Under the pieces are notes generated by a model. The model saw nothing but the letters and a program-made list of their open reading frames with translations, had not been told where the DNA came from and ran no database searches. A program made the position numbers and the translations under genes. Shown here piece by piece: positions 62,398-64,000 of a stretch of 64,000 nucleotides of DNA (its first letter is position 1; each line of letters begins with the position of its first letter). The stretch comes from Apteryx mantelli (Eukaryota > Chordata > Aves > Apterygiformes > Apterygidae), in NCBI RefSeq assembly GCF_036417845.1, contig NC_089985.1, positions 35,236,583 to 35,300,582 of the forward strand, written 5' to 3'.

Positions 62398-63224
62398 TAA
62401 CTGGGAATTCGTATAACTCGATCAGACTAAAAGAGAAACATTTAAAATATTGCTTTATGTTGGCTTAGCATGGAGAAAAGGCTTCCCCTTCTTCCTGGCA
62501 CTTTTGTTTGGTTTTGCGTTTTTTTTTTTCCTGCAAATACCTTCCCCTTTCCCCCCCGAGGCAGCCTGCCATCACCAACAACACACAACACGGGTTAGGT
62601 TGATTCCCCCGGTTCCCTTTTCTTTCAGCTTCGATTCAAATTAAAGGGCTGGATTATCCTTTCCGTTAACGGCGTTTTTAAATGATCTATTTTGGAAACA
62701 ACCATGGCAAAAAAAAAAAAAAACAGTAGGTCATCAACCAGCGAGTGGGATGCAGTGATTTTTGTTCGGAACCTCACCCCTTTAGTAATATCGAAAACGG
62801 TGCTGTTTAAGTTGTTAATACTTCGCACAGATAAAGTGTGTAGGCATCTCTAGCTAAACGCATTACATCGGGTTTCCGTGTGTTTATGCCGTGCAGCCTC
62901 TCGTGACTGTGGACAGGGAGCTACGGTGCCATATCCGGGCGCGCTGCGCACATAAACACACGGCGCCTCTTTCTGATATTTGTTCCAAGCCGGCAACAGA
63001 AACCCCCCTCGTCCAAAACACTTGCTCATATACCGCTTTTTAAGTAGTCCGCACAGTATCAACCCAACGTAGATGTAGCTGGGTTTTATTCAAAAAAAAA
63101 AAAAAAAAGTTTATTACGAGAATAAGCAGCACGTTAGCACGTGCCGCGAACATTTGTCGAAAGCTCCCCCCGATGTATCACAAGCTTTCAGCGGTTTCCC
63201 ACCCTCCCTTTCTTCCAGGTGGCT

Positions 63225-63430
63225 GCGCGCAGGGGCGCGGGGCGCTGCGCGGCGCGGGGCGCTGGCGGCCGCCGCCGGCCCCGCTCCCGCCCCGCTCCCG
63301 CCGCCGCGGCGCGCCGGGCCGCGGGCGCTGCGCACTGCGGGCCCCCCCTCGGGCTGGGGCTCAGCACACTCGCGCGACGGGAGGGAAACGCTGCGCTTTC
63401 CTCCTCGGAGCTCTGCCCGCTCGAGGGGGC
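63225..63430. other. Small CpG island upstream of DMRTA2
   Basis: About 200 bp of very high G+C with dense CpG (ggcgcggggcgctg-type sequence) is flanked by AT-rich DNA. Open frames here are compositional. It could be a separate start site or part of the DMRTA2 Polycomb domain. Confidence 0.65.
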
Positions 63431-63793
63431 AGTTTCAAACGCGCTCCAACTTCTGGTGTTGCTGTTGTTTCCTTAGAAAACATAAAAGCCCCGAACCCTA
63501 GAGACCCACTTTTGCACCGATGCGATATTTGAATAACCATCATTTTTTGCCTCTCCTTGTTTTGTTCTGGGAGCCTTCACTGTCCTGAAATCGCTGGGAA
63601 CCGACACAAACCGTGCGCACGTTTCGCAGGTTTTACTCAAACAAAACGCGCTGCGGCTGCGAGGCAGCCCGGTGCGCAGACCCGCTCTGCAGCGGAGCAG
63701 TGCGCGGCCAGGCTTCACCGGGGAGGGACACGGGACACGGACAGGCACAGGGACAGGACTTTCTCCAGCTTTGTCCTGGCCTGCCAGAGCAAT

Positions 63794-63839
<46 letters not shown>

Positions 63840-64000
63840 AGTGTGTACGTGAGGGAGCGGAGGGGGGGGTGCTGCCTCCCCCTTCTCCCCCAGCACCCTC
63901 CTACCGCAATTCATTTCTGTTTGACGAGGCACAATAAAATCTTCATCTACACCTCTGCTCTCGTGTCTTGCTTGCAGGAGGGGATGTTTGTTTTAGGAGC
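63431..64000. other. End of window: non-coding flank with TG microsatellite
   Basis: A (TG)n tract of about 42 bp lies at 63796-63837. An AATAAA on the plus strand at 63933-63938 and an acceptor-like TTGCTTGCAG near 63970-63979 are present, but nothing ties them to a transcript. No coding gene is recognised. Confidence 0.5.
63796..63837. repeat. (TG)n microsatellite
   Basis: An uninterrupted TG dinucleotide run of about 20 units, usually highly polymorphic. Confidence 0.95.

Larger units (their letters stand above)
61285..63220. other. Upstream flank of DMRTA2, mostly unique non-coding sequence
   Basis: The stretch holds the CRE at 61.54 kb, a small CpG-rich block at 61.86-62.06 kb, a T21 run at 62201-62221, the palindrome at 62.38 kb, an A15 run near 62.71 kb and an A17 run at 63092-63108. 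Much of 61.3-61.6 kb and 62.3-62.5 kb is rich in TAAT-type sites without recognisable repeats, as expected of regulatory DNA. No coding gene is seen; the longest open frames lie in the GC-rich block and lack any family signature. Confidence 0.5.

Overview
The window is vertebrate, most likely avian or a close archosaur/turtle relative. It carries one recognisable protein-coding gene, the doublesex/mab-3 family transcription factor DMRTA2 (DMRT5), on the minus strand at about 57.7-59.5 kb. The reasons for a bird-like source are a decayed CR1 LINE 3' end at 27.5 kb, a few amniote-type MIR/CORE-SINE relics, a near absence of younger transposons, an AT-rich background broken by very sharp CpG islands, and compact DMRTA2 coding exons. 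The species cannot be named from this sequence.

Layout: (1) From 1 to about 52.3 kb lies a gene-poor, AT-rich intergenic stretch with microsatellites, old SINE/LINE/MITE-like relics, several CTCF-like motifs and one small CpG-rich spot with two YY1 motifs at 45.6-46.0 kb. I see no convincing protein gene there. (2) At 52.3-54.66 kb there are CpG-rich blocks, the second a 1.4 kb island without a coding gene. (3) At 54.66-56.92 kb is a repeat-free AT-rich stretch dense in homeodomain-, SOX- and TCF-like sites that looks like a cluster of conserved non-coding elements. (4) At 56.92-57.71 kb is the inferred DMRTA2 3' UTR. (5) At 57.71-59.51 kb are the two DMRTA2 coding exons, separated by a 429 bp GC-rich intron carrying a minisatellite. 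(6) At 59.5-60.64 kb are the GC-rich 5' region and probable promoter, with two CCAAT boxes around a GC box and a perfect GTTGCC/GGCAAC inverted repeat. (7) At 60.65-64 kb are a TG tract, a 280 bp pyrimidine tract ending in a good plus-strand splice acceptor with a good donor 40 nt later (a candidate divergent non-coding exon), a consensus CRE, a palindrome and another CpG island.

How it fits together: DMRTA2 is a developmental regulator of the medial telencephalon and other neural territories. In the vertebrate genomes I know it lies between ELAVL4 and FAF1, and neither is visible here. Most of the window is therefore best read as the regulatory landscape of DMRTA2 (or shared with ELAVL4), with the island-rich 52-64 kb as its promoter-proximal domain. 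The exon boundaries and reading frame are read directly from the sequence. UTR limits, promoter, divergent transcript, CNEs and CTCF sites are inference.
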